Shown: piece by piece, positions 61,274-64,000 of the stretch
Layout: each line of letters begins with the position of its first letter
Numbering within the stretch: the first letter of the stretch is position 1
Origin: Ehretia macrophylla
Lineage: Eukaryota; Streptophyta; Magnoliopsida; Boraginales; Ehretiaceae
DNA: 64,000 nucleotides
Reading direction: 5' to 3'
Assembly (NCBI GenBank): GCA_037974665.1
Contig: CM075770.1
Span: forward strand, 97,026,850-97,090,849
Notes under the pieces: generated by a model
Seen by the model: the letters and a program-made list of their open reading frames with translations, nothing else
The model's database searches: none
What the model was told of the DNA's origin: nothing
Position numbers and translations under genes: made by a program

Positions 61274-61315
61274 ACTTGTCCCCGCATTTCGCTTAATGTT
61301 TTGGTTTCCTTCCAC

Positions 61316-64000
61316 CTGCTAGGACCAGGGGATGAATGATTAGATCAGAGTGCAATTTACGAGTCAAAAGCTCGGTACATTTAACTCATCATTCATTACT
61401 TTCCACACCAGAGTGAGAGCTGGGGAGAGAGTTCAGATAACAAACCAAACAGTTAAATGTTTGGGTAATACATAGATCCCTATTGGATATGTTAAATTTC
61501 CATGAATACATGGCCTTAGGCTTTTGATGAGTGACTACCAACAGGATTGAGATGGATTAACTTCTTTTTCTCATTTTACCCAAGTACAATTTTATGCATA
61601 AATCTGGTCTGAAAAGTACACAATTACAGGATCAACATATACGAATTGAAAAACAGATAGAGAAATGTTAGAAGGTATTTGCAGTTCAATCTTTGCCGAT
61701 TAACAGAAAACAACTAACAAAATATTCAGCATCATTTCAGTTAAACTGAAGATGCCCTCTACATGCTGTAATGTTTTTAACATAGTGTAATGTACTTCGA
61801 GGAATGTCATAAAATGGTTTCATCAACTGCAACCGTGTGACATCGGTGTGACTGCATGTAAGCAAAACGTCTCTGCAATTACCCCTTCCTCATGGTCTTA
61901 CATATGATGATCAATTTTTTTCATACTAAGTATTCTTACAAGAAAAGTGGCCAATAGAACAGTTTGCATAAACAATACAAGTAAATTAGCCATTTCAGTG
62001 CAGATCTGTGACTTTGATAGATATATACTTTCTCATTATTAGTCAGAGAAGAAAGACTAACTACCTTCTGAACAGCCGCTCTCTCTCATCCCTAAGATGG
62101 AAGGATGCTTAATAAAGTTTCAGTATATAGGCGGTATGTTATTCACCTATGCTAGTCTTAAGCTTCATGGAAGAAAACATACATAGAACAATTTCTTGAT
62201 GAAATGTCCAAACAGATTAACCACGTTCATAATTACAAATGTGGAGAATAATGAGACTCACTGATACTAACCTTCAGAATGACGTTTCAATTGTTTTTAT
62301 GACTGCTAAAAGTAGAGCTTCTAATTCAATCTCTTATGTCCTTGTGATGTGATGATGTAAAAACTAAAAAAGGAAACTTCATCATACTACAAAATACACT
62401 TCATATATAAGAGAGAACTCCATGGAATAAGTCAGGTTCTAGGATCCTCTGCTCTACCAACATGAAAACCCATCTCTTATAGCATCTGATAATCGATATT
62501 AGATAAAAAGCTCTTGAGGATTTTCGTAGGAAACAGGAAATTTGGGAAATTCGGCACCATCAGTTGATCAAATTTCTTGCAACAAGAGAAGCACAAGAAA
62601 AAGAAAGAAACCAAACTGACCCATACATACCCTCAATTTTGGAATGAAGGATAAATGGAAAATCCATAAATTTGGAAAATTTAATACTCATCAGAGAACA
62701 GGCTTATCCATATTCACATTCAACTACTGACTAGCAGAAGAGTATTATATTGGAATGTGAACAAAGCCTACTTGAAAGCAAGTCTGTACAGCTTAAGTTT
62801 ATGAGTTGTAGAACCGGACTCTTCATTCCCTTGAGGCTTAACTAATCATTTTCGACTAACTTTATCTAGTTTAAATGCCTCTTTTAAGATAGCATGAAAC
62901 TCTGTTTAATAGATGAAATAATCTCTTCAATTTGGAAGTTTAAAACATGTTTTGATCCCCCTGATCCTTTCTCAACAACATAAATTGCATTATTGCCTCC
63001 CCATAACCTTCACAAATCAAGACGAGAGAGGTGGAGGTGGTGCCTACAAACTTACATTTGGGAGCACCACTGTCCATCTGATTTTCTTAATTCTTAGAAA
63101 GGGTTACTTACCAGACCTTGAAATATCTATTTCCTAGTTATAAAATTAGCTTTGAAACAGAACCCGACAAGTACTGAATTCTAATCTGGCTTACAAATGA
63201 AAATCCAAGAAGATGATAAACAAGACTACTACATTTGAGTAGACAAGTGAGCTTACACAGGAGGTGGAGGGGTAAGAGGAAAGTGTATCTTATAGATTAG
63301 GTGGTTCATTGAGATGCAATTAAAATTTATCAAGGCAGTTTAAAGGGGCGTGTACTTTCCCCAATTTTTGAATTACGAGTTGCACCATTTAAAAGCTCAA
63401 AATAAGCTAATTACATAAAAAAAAATAAGCTAGTTGGAATTTGAGTCAGTCTCCTTCGGAAAGAAACAGCTCTTCTCACAATAAACGAGAATTTTACATG
63501 ACACACAGAGCCATTACAAGTTCCGCCAAATACAAGTGCAGATAATCATTTTGGCCATTGGCCAGATTAAGGTCCTCACTGAATGTAAGACACTTCACAT
63601 CGCCCGCCGTTAATTGACCAAAGAAAGATTAACATGTAAAAAAAAAAAAAAAAAAAGCACATTGCCCATAGTTGATCTATAGCTAATTCTTCACTCCACA
63701 GACTTTTAGATTCTATTGACGATGATGTTAGAATAAGCAATGAATCTCCTTCTGAAAAAATTTGACCTCATTGTCGTGAATCAAAGCCAAATCTCACTAA
63801 TGACCAAAGTCAGGTATCATTTACAGCATAAGATTCTTTTTACATTTTGTTTCTTTTTTTTTTTTTCTCAAAACACAAGGTAAAAGAGAAAAAAGGACTT
63901 TTCCTTTAAATAAATAAGGGAACTGGTCCAGGAGGCATGGGACCAAACTCTAAAAATGCTTTTAACAGAAAAAAAACTAAACATCAAAATTCTATGCTTT
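61316..64000. other. Low-copy-looking non-coding sequence
   Basis: 2.7 kb without transposon ends or convincing exons. Splice-like pairs on the minus strand (for example TCTTAG at about 62092-62097 with GTAGTT at about 62060-62065, around a 27-base segment) hint at introns or UTR of a gene transcribed leftward. An A run lies at about 63638-63656. Confidence 0.3.

Overview
The window is nuclear DNA of a flowering plant, most likely a eudicot. It is AT-rich, has GT-AG introns, carries one clear plant gene (CPR5) and is packed with plant transposon lineages (Tekay and Tat Ty3 elements, Ale/Tork-like Ty1 elements, an L1-type LINE, PIF/Harbinger, hAT and Mutator MITEs). The species cannot be named from the sequence alone. 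Roughly three quarters of it is repeats, many nested in each other.

Layout. 1-9517: minus-strand Ty3 fossils (Tat gag cut by a plus-strand solo LTR; then a partial Tekay element whose LTR holds a PIF/Harbinger MITE). 9518-14605: poorly resolved spacer with a 650-bp hAT MITE and a 5'-truncated L1 LINE. 14606-26038: a plus-strand Tat (Retand-like) retrotransposon with both LTRs, dual RNase H and an antisense reading-frame region near its 3' end; Tekay-type LTRs sit inside it. 26519-26964: a second PIF/Harbinger MITE, ending 185 bp before the CPR5 start codon. 27150-33376: the CPR5 gene, five exons, 573 codons of open protein. 34545-35411: an L1-tailed retroposon. 35480-51520: a nested stack in which Ty1/copia debris was invaded by a hAT MITE, that MITE by a nearly whole Tekay element, and the same copia by a Mutator-type MITE; each step has its own target-site duplication. 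53874-54273: a third PIF-type MITE. 54437-59765: a 5.3-kb element with long inverted ends and a 9-bp duplication that encloses a B3-domain (REM-like) gene copy and a solo LTR, so a candidate Pack-MULE. 59985-60270: a piece of organelle DNA with a group II intron domain V. 60271-64000: low-copy-looking sequence with one small candidate coding exon on the minus strand.

The only gene I regard as certainly functional is CPR5, a membrane nucleoporin that restrains cell death and immunity. Its promoter side, intron 1 and intron 4 have all been modified by small repeats or mobile elements. The B3 gene is probably a captured and decaying copy. Splice sites, domain calls, LTR divergences and ages were all read by eye; no search or alignment software was run.
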